DNA of 38,219 bases from contig SZWC01003868.1 in assembly GCA_023375785.1 (NCBI GenBank), positions 122,250 to 160,468 of the forward strand. The letters run 5' to 3'. A program made the position numbers and the translations under genes. This document shows, piece after piece, positions 18,603 to 28,600 of this stretch (position 1 is its first letter; every line of letters starts with the position of its first letter). The notes beneath the pieces are model-generated. The model was given only the letters and a program-made list of their open reading frames with translations, made no database searches and was not told the origin of the DNA. The DNA comes from Penium margaritaceum (Eukaryota; Streptophyta; Zygnematophyceae; Desmidiales; Peniaceae).

Positions 18603-19400
18603 TCTTAAAATATGGAAGAGCATCAGTAACATCTTTGGCAGATATTAGACATTATTCAGAGATAAAACTTGTTTACTTTGCTCAGTGTGAGTTCAATGAG
18701 AGGGAGGTGGAGTTCCTTTGGCATACTGTAAATGGCAAGGTTCTCCACATGGGTCGAAAGAAGGTCGAAGTAGTGAAGCAGGTGCTGACGCAAGGATGTG
18801 TATGTGACATACAGGTCTTCCTAGGATTTTTCAACTACTACCGGAAGTTCATCCACGGGTACACTGAGAAGGGTGCCCTGATGACTCAGCTGCTAAGGAA
18901 GGATCACCAGTGGGCATGGATCGATAAAGAGTAGGAGAGCTTTGAGGAGCTCAAGTCTACATTTTGTGACACTCTGGCCATGGTACATCCGGATTCATCC
19001 AAGGAGTGCGCCATGGTGAAGATCACAAGCGACTATGCCATTAAGGTTGTGCTAACACAAGATCACGGAAAGGGGCTACAACCGATTGCGTAAATTTCTT
19101 GCAAGCTACAAGGTGTAGAGTGCTAAACACACAATCCATGTGAATGAAGTATTAGCAGTGATCCATGCCTTCAAGCATAGGCTACTTGGAGTCGCGACAC
19201 TGCATGGTCTTCACGAATCACTTTTTCCTAAATTTTGTGTAGACGCAGCCAAGCCTCAGTTGCCGACAGACTCACTTGATGGAGTTTTTGGAAGTGAGTT
19301 TTGACTATAAGATCCACTACAATCCAGGGAAGGTGAATGTGAAAGATCCTCTGTCAAGGAGACAAGACCTCAACCTCAATACCATCGCAGTGCTGAAGGG
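18603..19400 (+). pseudogene. Chromovirus A RT connection and RNase H, broken
   Basis: The frame 18599-18934 carries the RT C-terminal part (CEFNEREVEFLWHTVNG, then FLGFFNYYRKFIHGYTEKGALMTQLL). RNase H follows with TSDYAIKVVLTQD, the usual acidic start, and ends at 19276-19400 with MEFLEVSFDYKIHYNPGK and DPLSRR. The central part is interrupted by several stops. Confidence 0.9.
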
Positions 19401-20330
19401 ATCTGCAGTCATGCATAACCTGTTCAAACATAGCTATGGTATAAAGAGTGACTTCATGGGTTGTGTGCTGAAAGACGTAGGATGCGATGGAAGGTATTGG
19501 CAAAGGGGGCAGGAGTGGAGAGTTGTTGTGCCAGATTATGCGCCATTAAAGAAGTTGCTATTGGAGGAGGCGCATGACACCCACTACTCGGGTCATTTTG
19601 GCTTCAACAAGGTACTCAAAGCCTTGGCATGCCAATATTAGTGGTCATCAATGGCGAAAGACTAGAAGAGGCTTGTAAGCAGTTTTGATGTGTGCCAACA
19701 TATCAAGACGCAGAGAACCAAGCCACCAGTGGAGCTACAACCATTACCTATACCTGGATGACCATGGACGGACATCTCGCTCGATTCATCTACGGGTTGC
19801 CTGTTACACAACAATGTGATAACACAGTGATGGTGATAGTGGAACGGTTCTAAAAAATGGTGTATTTTGTCGTATTTCCGGAGAGCATCACGGTTGCTGG
19901 GAAATCTCAACTCCTCCTTAGTCATAACATCAAGTTACATGGAGCGTAGCAGTCTGTGGTGTCAGATAGCGATCCACGCTTCACTTCACGGTTCTTGAGA
20001 GATCTCATAAGGAAGCTGGACACGGGGGTACAACTAACAACAACTTACCACTCACACTATGATGGGAAGATAGAGCACATGAACCAGACTTTGGAGCAGA
20101 TGCTGCAGAGCATGGTCCAACCAGATGGAGAGGGTTGCGAGAAGAAGCTTGGAGTGGCAGATGTTTCCTACAATTCAGCGGTGTTAGCATCAACAGGAGA
20201 GTCATTGTTTGAGGTGGTCTACGGCTTCCAGCCACTAAATCCTGTTACCCTTGCTACAGAAACATCTTTTCCAGTTGTGCAGCAGATTGCTGACGGGTTT
20301 GCCACCACATGGAACATGGTGTGGCAATGA
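19401..20330 (+). pseudogene. Chromovirus A integrase, broken
   Basis: The N-terminal zinc-binding region reads EEAHDTHYSGHFGFNKVL, followed after a stop by SSFDVCQHIK, giving the His pair and at least one Cys of the HHCC motif. The first catalytic Asp lies in PWTDISLDSSTG. The frame 19956-20330 has the second Asp in SDSDPRFTSRFL and the Glu in KIEHMNQTLEQML, and ends with FEVVYGFQPLNPV, the segment that closes gypsy integrase cores. Several stops and at least two frame changes lie between. Confidence 0.92.
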
Positions 20331-20815
20331 CTATTGAAGGCACAACAGTAGCAAAAGCAACAGGTAGACAAGAATCAATTTACACAGGAGTTTCATGTGG
20401 GTGATTAGATGATTCTAAAATCTGCCAACCTGCAACAAATGGGAGTTGGGAACTCCAAGCTCAAGTCGTGATGGTGGGTCCATTCCGCATTATGGAGAAG
20501 TGGTCCGCTGTGTCTTGCAAGCTTGAGCTTCCAGCTCATTGTACCATCCATATGGTGTTCCACATCTTCCTACTTTGTACCTATTGTGATCCCAACATCT
20601 TCGTCTAGGGTCACGGAACACCTCCATCTCCTACTTTCCAGGTTGAAGGAAGTAAGTAGTTTGAGGTAGAGAAGTTTATGGCGGATCACCAAAGGGGAAG
20701 TTGGTGTGAGTATCTGGTGAAGTAGAAGGGATACCCAGCTGATCACAACTCATGGGAACAAGAAGCCAACTTCAACGTTGGAATTACCAACACTGTTCTC
20801 TAGGAGTATCTTGGT
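20331..20815 (+). pseudogene. Chromovirus A integrase C-terminus and chromodomain
   Basis: The region after the integrase core holds VGPFRIMEKWSAVSCKLELP, the SH3-like GPF segment of gypsy integrase, and then a chromodomain from about 20660: FEVEKFMADHQRG...EYLVK, a TAG at 20723, then KGYPADHNSWEQEAN. Chromodomains recognise histone marks and steer insertion to heterochromatin. The stop stands exactly where chromodomains have the conserved Trp of LVKWKGY, which fits a TGG to TAG change. Confidence 0.88.
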
Positions 20816-20853
20816 CATCCCGGGACGTCGCGCCTCCAGACACGGAGGGTGAA

Positions 20854-21737
20854 TGTAACAAGATGTCCCTCTATTTCTGACATACTTTGGACTTTGTTCG
20901 GATTTTTGGGGCAACTGGACATCTTTTTGATTTTTCTTTCTGGAACGTGTGCTCACTATTGTGCTCGACTCCACTTTGCAGAGGAAAAGAGCAAGGAGGA
21001 GGAGCGAGCAATGAGCGGAACATGACGTGGAGATCACACCGGTGCTAAGATATTGTTTTATCCACACCTCATGTGGCAATCTGAACATTCCATACGAGGG
21101 TGGCTTTTACCCTCTTGGTGAGTAGCGTGATGGATATTCTACCCACGAAGGGGATCGTACCGGAGAATCCTCAACAATGGATGCAATCAACGGCGGGAGC
21201 AAAATGGTGACTGGGATCATGCAAGGGTCACAATAATTCTGGTGGTGTGTGCAACACGGAGATCGCACACATCGACAATAGGCATATGCGATGACGTCTG
21301 GCTCACAAAATAGCTTGTCGAAACAATGTGCGTCCATTGCCCGAACACACAGGATACAAGATGAACTGTCGATCTAGCTTGATTGACTTCTTATAATGAA
21401 CATAAGGTGAAAGTAGGACACCGGATACAGGTGCGAGTACATTGTTGTAGCAAGCTAGAAGAGCAGTAGGCTGGAGCAAGGACTAGCTGGCCAGACAGTT
21501 TAAATATCTCATTCAATTTAATCTATCATAAGATTATTGTTCTAGCTTTGGCTTCCAGACTACCTCCAAATCTATTGTTTTACTGCAACTATGCTCTCCA
21601 CACGCAAAGGCCTAATTTTCTGAGCGTACATACAGTCACAAATGGCTAGTCCACCAAGAAAACTCTAGGACATTGTGGCAGTTTTCCTGCTCTTGCGAAT
21701 GGGTAGAACACCAACCAACGGTGCTTTGGCAACAGTT
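20854..21737 (+). repeat. Probable chromovirus A 3' LTR and flank
   Basis: The LTR should begin at TGTAACAAGATG (20854) directly after the purine tract GGAGGGTGAA. Its right end could not be located because no partner LTR is in the window. The rest up to Copia B has no supported gene. Confidence 0.6.
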
Positions 21738-21740
21738 TGT

Positions 21741-22245
21741 TGTTGATGGGTGCCCTCACGGAGTACTGTGACCTGTCGGCTCATGTCCATCCACATGCAG
21801 ATACCTGAGGTGGGGCCGACGGCGGCCGGGCTCTGCCGGCGCTCGGCGGCGTCGTGAGGAGTGGAGCCCGTGAGGGGCTCGACGGCCTGCACTGGGGTGC
21901 AGCATCTCTGTTTGTGCTTGCTGCAGGGTTGTAGTGCTTCAGACTCTGGTTCTAGCCGTTCAGATGGCACTTGATTCCGACATGCTGACGCTGAGTTATG
22001 CTTGTTTCCGTTTTGTGACTGGCTGAGACACAGCAAAACGCTACCCTAGTGTGAGGAGCGAACCGAGAGCGGTCGTCCCTATTTAGGTGTGTGTGGCTCA
22101 TTTGTGTAGCTCTCCTTGCATGTGCTTTTATTGATAAGCACTTGATGCCTGTGTGCGTCTTCTGACCAGACCCTTGTCGTTTCCTGCTTGGTGTCACACA
22201 CAGTGGGTAGGCAGTCTAGTCAAGCAACTTCCAGGAAGCTTCTCA
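21741..22245 (+). repeat. Copia B 5' LTR
   Basis: The start is set by alignment to Copia A: TGTTGATGGGTGCCCTC against TGTGATGTGAGCCCTC, followed by shared CTGTGACC/CCGTGACC and GCAGATACCTGA/GCAGATCCCTGA blocks. TGTTGTT at 21738 is an alternative start. It ends GAAGCTTCTCA directly before the primer site. A TATTTA at about 22080 could be the TATA box. Confidence 0.85.
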
Positions 22246-22257
22246 TGGTATCAGAGC
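22246..22257 (+). promoter_or_regulatory. Copia B primer-binding site
   Basis: TGGTATCAGAGC directly follows the LTR. It is the usual copia site complementary to the 3' end of initiator tRNA-Met, and is intact. Confidence 0.95.
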
Positions 22258-23122
22258 GCGCGAGACAGCTCTCGCGTGGCTGCGCAGCAGGGACGCAGCG
22301 CCGGTCCAGGGAGGACCCACCACTCATCACGTCACGAGGTGATGTTAGCGCCAGCGACAGCGACAGCGGCAGCGTCAGCGCAAGCGACGGTAGCTGTGGC
22401 TGAGGGGCGCGATCCACGCTGCCACGTCATCCCGCGGGCGAGCCAGCGGGCGGCGGCCGGCGAGCAGCGCGCCAGCGGGCCGCGAGCTGCGGCAGCGGGC
22501 AGCGGCGGCGGGTAGCGGCAGCGGCAGCCACAGTCGGCAGTTGCAGCGGGCAGCGGCAGCGGGCAGCTGCAGCGGACAGCAAGCAGCGGCAGCGGCGGCT
22601 GCCGGCCGGCAGTGGCTGGTCGGCGCCGGTCGGCCGGCAGCGCGCAGAGGCCGGCGGCAGGCGGCTGGCTTGCTGCGGACGGCAGCCAGCGGCAGCGAGC
22701 GACGGCCGGCGGGTGGCCGGCCGTCTGGCGGTGTGCTCGGTGCCGCCAAGCAGCAGCGGCAGCGGTGGCAATGGCGGCTGCGGCGACAGCAGCGGCGGAG
22801 CAGCGGTAGCGGCGGCAGCAGCGGGAACATCGACGACAGCAGTGGCAGCGGCGGCAGTAGCCGCAGCAGTGACAAGCGGTGGCAGCGGCGGTAGCGGCGG
22901 CAGCAGCGACGACAGCAGCGGCAGTGGCGGCAGCGGCGGCAACGGCAGCAGCGGTGACTGCAACTGCGGTGACAGCGGCGACACCAACAACTACAGCAGC
23001 AGCAGCAGCGGCGGCGCCGTCGGCAACAGCGGCAGCGACAGAAGCGGCGTCGGCAGCAGCAGCAGCGCCGACGACATCAGCGACAGCTGCAGCAGGGGTG
23101 GCAGTGACAGCAGCACACAGCC
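22258..23122 (+). repeat. Copia B GC-rich triplet-repeat leader
   Basis: About 850 bp of imperfect GCG/GCA/CAG/GGC triplets lie between primer site and Gag. They read open in several frames on both strands (up to about 400 Ala/Arg-rich codons on the - strand), which I take as a consequence of composition, not genes. Copia A has a comparable, less GC-rich stretch at the same place, so the leader is a family trait. Confidence 0.88.
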
Positions 23123-23662
23123 ATGCCGCCCAAACCCTCGCAGACGGCGGGAACAGGAGAGGCCAACACAGACGTGGTCTCCTCCACTGCTGCAACTGGA
23201 GCCATGGACACAGAGAACGACAGTCGCGCCACCAGCCCATGCTCGCGCGCAATCGCCAGACTGCTCGACGAGCAAGACACCGTCCGCGCCAACCTGCTTG
23301 ACATGCAGCAGGCTCTGGAGCTGCTGTCTCAGCAGGTCGTCGTTCGGCGGACGCCACGGGCGCGCCGACAGTCACGTGGTGGTATGCCCGGCATGGAGCG
23401 CGTGGCAACCGACGATGACTCCTCGGAGGAGTCCCCCAGCGAGTCCTCTGACGATGGCGACGGGCACGACGGACGGCAGACTGATGCTTCAGGGGAGCAG
23501 GGCGTGCCTGATGGTGATACTGCGGACCCAGAGGACACTCCGGAGGTGGCACAACGTGTCACAGTAGTCGTAGGGAGGGTCAGGGCCCGCGCACGGATGG
23601 CCTCTCAGGTGGCACTACCCACTGACAAGCCACCCAAGGAGTTTGACACTCCGCCGCCGTAG
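23123..23662 (+). CDS. Copia B Gag N-terminal part
   Basis: The ATG at 23123 is the first in the long frame after the repeat leader. The 179-residue product has a Leu/Gln-rich coiled-coil-like stretch (ARLLDEQDTVRANLLDMQQ), a basic RRTPRARRQSR patch, an acidic Ser/Asp/Glu region (DDDSSEESPSESSDDGD) and a second basic patch. It ends at TAG 23660-23662, and the same frame continues immediately as the rest of Gag and Pol. In Copia A the matching codon is CAC within PLPHYN against PPP-stop-YN here. The stop is therefore probably a single substitution in an originally continuous polyprotein; programmed read-through is possible but unsupported. Confidence 0.85.
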   Translation: MPPKPSQTAGTGEANTDVVSSTAATGAMDTENDSRATSPCSRAIARLLDEQDTVRANLLDMQQALELLSQQVVVRRTPRARRQSRGGMPGMERVATDDDSSEESPSESSDDGDGHDGRQTDASGEQGVPDGDTADPEDTPEVAQRVTVVVGRVRARARMASQVALPTDKPPKEFDTPPP

Positions 23663-26600
23663 TACAACCCCACGATCGGCTTTGATGCCTGGTGCATGCG
23701 CTTTGACCTGTGGGCGATGGCCGAGGGTGTCTGGCCGTACTACCACAGTCGGTACCAGGCTGATGATCCCCGCCAGTGTGCTATGGCTCGCCGCGCTGTG
23801 CATGGCCTGACCATGGCTGTCCATGAGGACTCCGTGCTGGACTATGCCCCCTTCGTCGGGAACTACTTCAGTGGCATAGGCGCTGACCCCTGCGGCGCCT
23901 GGGACCTAGCACTCACCCTGCTGGAGGGTGAGACAGCGGCCACCCGCACCCAGCATGTCGCAGACTTCAACTCGCTTCGTCAGGGCGAGTCCGAGTCCCC
24001 AGCGGAGTACTGGCGCCGAGCCATGCGGCTCTACACCCGGCTGGGGACACCGGCTCCCACTCAGCTCGGGGCCCTGACCACCATCATGCTGGGTTTAGCT
24101 GAGCGGTACGCAACCATGTTCACCATCTATCATCATCGCACGCTTGAGCGTCGATCTCGTCGCCTCACCCTCCTGCAGTGGGCCCAACGCATCTACCTGG
24201 AGCAGACAGGGGCAATGGAGGCGGCTCGTCTTCACCGGGAGCGCCTGGCCAGCATCGCTGCTGTGGCAGTTTCCTCCTCTAGCGCACCTGCGACCTCCGC
24301 AGCGTCCACTTCCTCCTCCTCTCCCGCGAGTGCATCAGCAACGCAGGGGAAAGAGGACAAGAACCGCGGCGGTGGCAAGACAGGGGGCGGACAGGGGACA
24401 GCACCTACCGGGGGTGGCTCTGGCAGCAGCAGCCGCCAGGTGATCTGCTACAGCTGCGGCGGCCCCCATCGCTACACGGATTGTACCCGTCTGACTGGCT
24501 TTCCCATCGACTGGCAGCGCGTCACACGGGGGATTCGCCAGGCCTTCGAGGCTCGTTCCACCACCTCGTCTGGTGCCTCCTCCGCCTCCGAGTCCTCGGC
24601 CGGACGGGTTGCTGCTGCCACACCCATCACAGCCCCCACGACTCCGCCTGACGACACGACCCGACGCCTCGCAGAGCTTGAGCAGGTCGTTCGCACCCTT
24701 CAGGGAGGTACGCACGTGCGGACTGAGCCGACTGTGTCCACTGCTGGTTCCGTGTCTGGGGAGTTGCGTGGTGATGACCGGTCGGCTGTGTCTGCTGTGG
24801 AGTCGGAGTGGCTTGATGGTCCTGATGAGCTGGTGTGGTTGGATGAGTGCCAGCGTCGTCTCTTGCATGTGGAGCAGGCTCATCGCCCCCGTGATGTTCC
24901 TGTTGAGTCGTTGTGGTTTGTTGCTCGTTGTTCCATCACCACGTCCACCAGGACGACTGATGGCTCCTGGATTGTTGACTCTGGTACTACGCACCACATG
25001 ACCTGTCGCCGTGACATGTTTATCGTTTTTGGTCCTGTTGGGTCCGCCGCTAGCCAGGAGGTGCCAGTGCGCGGTGTCGGCGTCGTCCAGTTCAGTGGTC
25101 CGTCAGGCCCCGTGTACGTCTCCGACGTTCTGTTTGTGCCTGATCTCGAACTCAGCCTCCTCTCCGTTCGTGCTTTTACCCGCGTGGGACTGGGTGTCAC
25201 CCACGTCGGCGACGACGCCACCGTCTTTGTCCAGGCCTCTGGTGAGGTTGTCCTGCGCGGTGAGCTCCGTCATGACCTGTATCATGTCAGTTGTGCTCGC
25301 AACCCCGCGTCTACCCTGCCGCCAGGCCCGTCTGCACGGGTCTTTGTCACCGGCACTCTGTCCCCTGACCAGCATCACCTTCTCCATCGTCGCCTCTGTC
25401 ATGTCCACCTCGATGCGGTTGAGTCTCTCGTGCGTGACACTCCCGCGCTCGGTGTTGATGCGGCCTCCTTCGTGGCGCCGCCCAAGAACGATTGCCTCGC
25501 GTGCGCTCAGGGCAAGATGCACCGCTCTCCCTTCCCGGACTCCATCCCGAAGTCCAGTCGGCCTCTTCAGCTGGTCTACTCGGACCTGCTTGGCCCGCTC
25601 CCCACGGAGTTTCAGGATGACCGTGGGCGGTACGTTCTGACACTGACCGACGACTTCACCCGCATGCGTTGGGTCTACAGTCTTCGTCAGAAGAGCGACA
25701 CCTTTCCCACTGTCCAGCGCTGGTTGGCCATGGTTGAGCGCCAGTCGCGTCAGATCCTGGACGTCTTTCGCTCTGACCGTGGAGGAGAGTTCATGGGCGA
25801 CCTTCACCGCTGGTTCACCGAGCGCGGGGTCGACCACCGGTACTCTGCCCCTGCCACTCCTCAACAGAACGGCGTTTCGGAACGCTGGAACCGCACGATG
25901 GCGGATGCCGTCCGGGCGATGCGCGCCGATTGCGGTCTCCCTGAGGCCTTCGCCTTTGAGGGCTTCGCCTACATGACCTGGGTGTGGAACCGCATCCCAC
26001 ACGGCCCCCTTCCTCGCCACACCACGCCGTACGAGCTCTGGTACGGTCACCGTGTGGACCTGCGCCTTGCGCGCGTCTGGGGCTCCCTTGCCTGTGTCTG
26101 GCTCACCCCGGAGCAGCAAGGCTCCAAGGTCTCCCCGCGTGGTCGCCTCTGCGCCTTTGTGGGGATCGCCCCTCGCTCCAAGGCCTGGCGGTTCTGGGAC
26201 CCGTCCCGTCGTCGCATTTTCGAGTCTCAGGATGCGTCGTTCTTCGAGAGTCTCTGCTTCCGTGACCTTGCTCGCATCCTCGCGCTACCCCTTCCCCATG
26301 CGTCCGGCTGTCCCGGCCCTCGTGTGGTGGGGGAGGAGTCGGCTGTTGCCCCACGAGTGCCGGGACCTCTCTCGGACCCGGCTATAATCGCCGTCGGCCC
26401 CGCTCGGACCCCAGCCTCGTCTCCCTCGCCTGCCCCGACTCCGGACCCCTTGCCTGCCTTGGCTCCGGACCCCGTACCAGCCTCGGTTCCGGCTCCCTCG
26501 CCTGCCGGGTCTCCTCCCGTGCCCGATTCGCCAGCGCTGCCCTCGCCACCGCCTGTCTCACGTGCGGGGTCAGTGCCTATCTCACCCCCCCAGCGGGCGG

Positions 26601-28273
26601 CTCCATCATCCCCGGCGCCCCCTTCGCCCGCTCACCCGGACGTCGGTTCGTCCCCTGCTGCCCCTACACAGGCTGACGTCCCTCCATCGCCAGCCAGCAC
26701 GTACTCTCGTGCACCGGGTGGTCGGCTGCGTCCTCTGCCCACTCGCAGTGTTCGCAGCGGTGACCCTGCCACGATGGCCCTCGGTCTCAGCGCACAGGGC
26801 CTCGAGGAGATCCACCCGGGCTGCCCGACCGGTCAAGCTCTGATTGCATACGAGTACACCTGCGCAGTGGATGCAGCGATAGCCTCGACACGTGTCACCC
26901 CCTCCCCCTCTGCCTCGGCATTGGTTGCGCAGGGCTCGACCTCATCGGACCCAGACCCGAGCACTCTTCGCCAGGCACTGGCCGGCCCCGATGCCGACCA
27001 CTGGTGGGCTGCATGCCAGGAGGAGCTTGCTGTCCTCGCTAACCACGGTGTCCTGGAGCTCGTTGACCTACCGCCTGGCCGCAAGGCCGTACAAGCAAAA
27101 TGGGTTCTGCGTAAGAAGTTGAAGCAGGACGGCTCCCTGGAACACTACAAAGCCCGCCTGACGGCAAAGGGCTTCTCACAGGTCGAGGGTGTCGACTACA
27201 CGGACACATTTGTCCCTGTCCGGCGGATGACCACGGTGCGAGCCCTCCTGGACATGACTGCCCAGCACGACTGGGAGCTGCACCAGATGGACGTCAGCAA
27301 TGCCTTCCTCCATGGGCATCTTGACGAGGAGATCTACATGGTGCAGCCACCCGGTTTCGAGGATGGCACAGGCCGCGTCTGCCGACTGCGGAAGGCGCTG
27401 TACGGCCTCAAGCAGTCGCCGCGGTGCTGGAATCACGAGATTGCTGGCACACTGCAGCGTGCAGGATACGTCCAGAGTGACGCAGACCCCTCTCCCTTTG
27501 TGACGAAGAGCCCTTCTCCTCTCACTGCGATCCTGGTTTACGTGGACGACCTCCTGATCGCATCTCCGGACCTGGAGGCCGTGCGGGCAGCAAAGGCCGT
27601 CCTACAAACCGCGTACAAGATGAAGGACATGGGGCCTGCGTCTGTCTTTCTCGGCATGGAGGTCGTACGTGACCGCGTTCGGCGCAGTCTCACGGTGCAT
27701 CAGGCACGATACGCACTAGCTGTGGGGGAGCGGTTTGCCGATCTGCTCTCCACTGTGCGCAGCGCCTCCACCCCCATCACTCCTGAGGGGCAAAAGGCAC
27801 TGAAGGTTGACGACCCAGCCGCTCTGGGGGAGCCAGTCGATCAGACACTGTACCTGCGAGTCATCGGCTCGCTCATGTACTTGGCCACCACGACACGGCC
27901 TGACATCGCATTTGCTGTCAACCTCCTCGCACAGTTCTCACAGGCACCGAGACAGCTGACACTGGATGCCGCTCTGCGCGTCGTGCGCTACGTCGTGTCC
28001 ACTTCCCGCCTTGGTCTCACCTACCGGCGGCAGCCGTCCATTGTCCTCGACGGTTACACGGACAGCGACTGGGCATCGAGCCCTGACGGCAGAAGCCGTA
28101 CCGGCTACGTCTTTTTGCTGGGCGGTACTGCTGTCTCGTGGCGTAGCGAGAAACAAGGTTGCATTGCACGCAGCTCGTCTGAGGCAGAGTATGTGGCGCT
28201 GGGCGCTGGCGCAGCTGAGAGTGTCTGGCTCTTTTTTTTTCTTTTTTTTTTTTTCTTTTCTTTTTCTGGTTGA
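23663..28273 (+). CDS. Copia B Gag-Pol polyprotein
   Basis: One frame, first ATG at 23696 (1525 codons), running on from Gag without a shift. Residue numbers count from that ATG. Gag core occupies about 1-220, with the zinc knuckle CYSCGGPHRYTDC at 251-263, one residue shorter than CX2CX4HX4C. Protease has IVDSGTTHHM with Asp 428. Pre-integrase HHCC covers HRRLCH to CLAC. Integrase has Asp 630 (YSDLLGP), Asp 694 (SDRGGEF) and Glu 729 (SERWNRT). A Pro/Ser/Ala-rich linker spans about 860-1040. RT runs from about 1103, with Asp 1199 (QMDVSNAF) and YVDD at 1282-1285. RNase H has TDSDWAS (Asp 1456) and SSSEAEYVALGA. All catalytic motifs are intact. The frame leaves the family at about residue 1511 and the last 13 residues (Phe-rich) are read from a T tract. 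Confidence 0.97.
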   Translation, partial: YNPTIGFDAWCMRFDLWAMAEGVWPYYHSRYQADDPRQCAMARRAVHGLTMAVHEDSVLDYAPFVGNYFSGIGADPCGAWDLALTLLEGETAATRTQHVADFNSLRQGESESPAEYWRRAMRLYTRLGTPAPTQLGALTTIMLGLAERYATMFTIYHHRTLERRSRRLTLLQWAQRIYLEQTGAMEAARLHRERLASIAAVAVSSSSAPATSAASTSSSSPASASATQGKEDKNRGGGKTGGGQGTAPTGGGSGSSSRQVICYSCGGPHRYTDCTRLTGFPIDWQRVTRGIRQAFEARSTTSSGASSASESSAGRVAAATPITAPTTPPDDTTRRLAELEQVVRTLQGGTHVRTEPTVSTAGSVSGELRGDDRSAVSAVESEWLDGPDELVWLDECQRRLLHVEQAHRPRDVPVESLWFVARCSITTSTRTTDGSWIVDSGTTHHMTCRRDMFIVFGPVGSAASQEVPVRGVGVVQFSGPSGPVYVSDVLFVPDLELSLLSVRAFTRVGLGVTHVGDDATVFVQASGEVVLRGELRHDLYHVSCARNPASTLPPGPSARVFVTGTLSPDQHHLLHRRLCHVHLDAVESLVRDTPALGVDAASFVAPPKNDCLACAQGKMHRSPFPDSIPKSSRPLQLVYSDLLGPLPTEFQDDRGRYVLTLTDDFTRMRWVYSLRQKSDTFPTVQRWLAMVERQSRQILDVFRSDRGGEFMGDLHRWFTERGVDHRYSAPATPQQNGVSERWNRTMADAVRAMRADCGLPEAFAFEGFAYMTWVWNRIPHGPLPRHTTPYELWYGHRVDLRLARVWGSLACVWLTPEQQGSKVSPRGRLCAFVGIAPRSKAWRFWDPSRRRIFESQDASFFESLCFRDLARILALPLPHASGCPGPRVVGEESAVAPRVPGPLSDPAIIAVGPARTPASSPSPAPTPDPLPALAPDPVPASVPAPSPAGSPPVPDSPALPSPPPVSRAGSVPISPPQRAAPSSPAPPSPAHPDVGSSPAAPTQADVPPSPASTYSRAPGGRLRPLPTRSVRSGDPATMALGLSAQGLEEIHPGCPTGQALIAYEYTCAVDAAIASTRVTPSPSASALVAQGSTSSDPDPSTLRQALAGPDADHWWAACQEELAVLANHGVLELVDLPPGRKAVQAKWVLRKKLKQDGSLEHYKARLTAKGFSQVEGVDYTDTFVPVRRMTTVRALLDMTAQHDWELHQMDVSNAFLHGHLDEEIYMVQPPGFEDGTGRVCRLRKALYGLKQSPRCWNHEIAGTLQRAGYVQSDADPSPFVTKSPSPLTAILVYVDDLLIASPDLEAVRAAKAVLQTAYKMKDMGPASVFLGMEVVRDRVRRSLTVHQARYALAVGERFADLLSTVRSASTPITPEGQKALKVDDPAALGEPVDQTLYLRVIGSLMYLATTTRPDIAFAVNLLAQFSQAPRQLTLDAALRVVRYVVSTSRLGLTYRRQPSIVLDGYTDSDWASSPDGRSRTGYVFLLGGTAVSWRSEKQGCIARSSSEAEYVALGAGAAESVWLFFFLFFFFFSFSG
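28229..28267 (+). repeat. Pyrimidine tract at the Copia B truncation
   Basis: About 39 nt of T with five C replace the expected end of RNase H. Possible origins are the reverse complement of a poly(A) tail from a minus-strand retroposon, a rejoined break, or an assembly junction. The following DNA is AT-rich and unlike Copia B. Confidence 0.85.
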
Positions 28274-28581
28274 ATTCTTGATTGTTCTAGAATTTTATAA
28301 ACACGTACCTCAATATTATTGAAACCCTCTGACTTCTTGGTGGATTTTCTCAGAGCGACTTCTCACGATGCGGCATCCCACGCATCGCTCGGCTCGAGCG
28401 TCCCACATATGCCTCATTATGTTTTTTGCTATTGTATGTATGCACTTAATATTTCCAACACTTTTCATCAAGGTACACTTACTATTAAACATAAACTATA
28501 CAATAATCCAAATTCCTTGAATCGTCTTCTGCTACGTACCTCATCACTCTGAACCATCCATGTTCTTCTCGGCATAACACT
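28268..28581. other. Possible chromovirus B 5' LTR fragment
   Basis: AT-rich DNA with no gene. It ends TAACA at 28579, two bases before a primer-site-like sequence, so its right end is probably the end of an LTR. The left end is undefined and no partner LTR was found. Confidence 0.45.
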
Positions 28582-28600
28582 TGGCATCAAAGCGCAGCAG
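28582..28600 (+). promoter_or_regulatory. Chromovirus B putative primer-binding site
   Basis: TGGCATCAAAGC matches the initiator-Met site TGGTATCAGAGC at 10 of 12 positions. It lies about 380 bp before the first Gag-like coding and a few bases after a possible LTR end. Confidence 0.6.

Larger units (their letters stand above)
18010..20853 (+). mobile_element. Chromovirus A: Ty3/gypsy pol remnant
   Basis: The order RT, RNase H, integrase, chromodomain identifies a Ty3/gypsy element of the chromovirus lineage. The internal region ends at a purine-rich tract at 20841-20853, followed by a probable 3' LTR. Gag, protease and 5' LTR were not found. Numerous stops and frameshifts show that it is dead. 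Confidence 0.9.
21741..28231 (+). mobile_element. Copia B: nearly intact Ty1/copia element, 3'-truncated
   Basis: It has a 5' LTR, an intact primer site, a trinucleotide-rich leader and one very long GC-rich polyprotein frame. It is the same family as Copia A. The element stops within RNase H at about 28229, where the sequence changes to a pyrimidine tract, so the end of pol, the polypurine tract and the 3' LTR are missing from the window. Its good coding state suggests a much younger insertion than Copia A. Confidence 0.96.

Noticed and set aside
22332..23552. 406-codon Ala/Arg-rich minus-strand protein
   Set aside because: It is antisense to the triplet-rich leader and Gag of Copia B; open in several frames because of composition.
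25103..26119. 338-codon minus-strand ORF
   Set aside because: It is a shadow of the intact GC-rich Copia B protease-integrase coding on the + strand.
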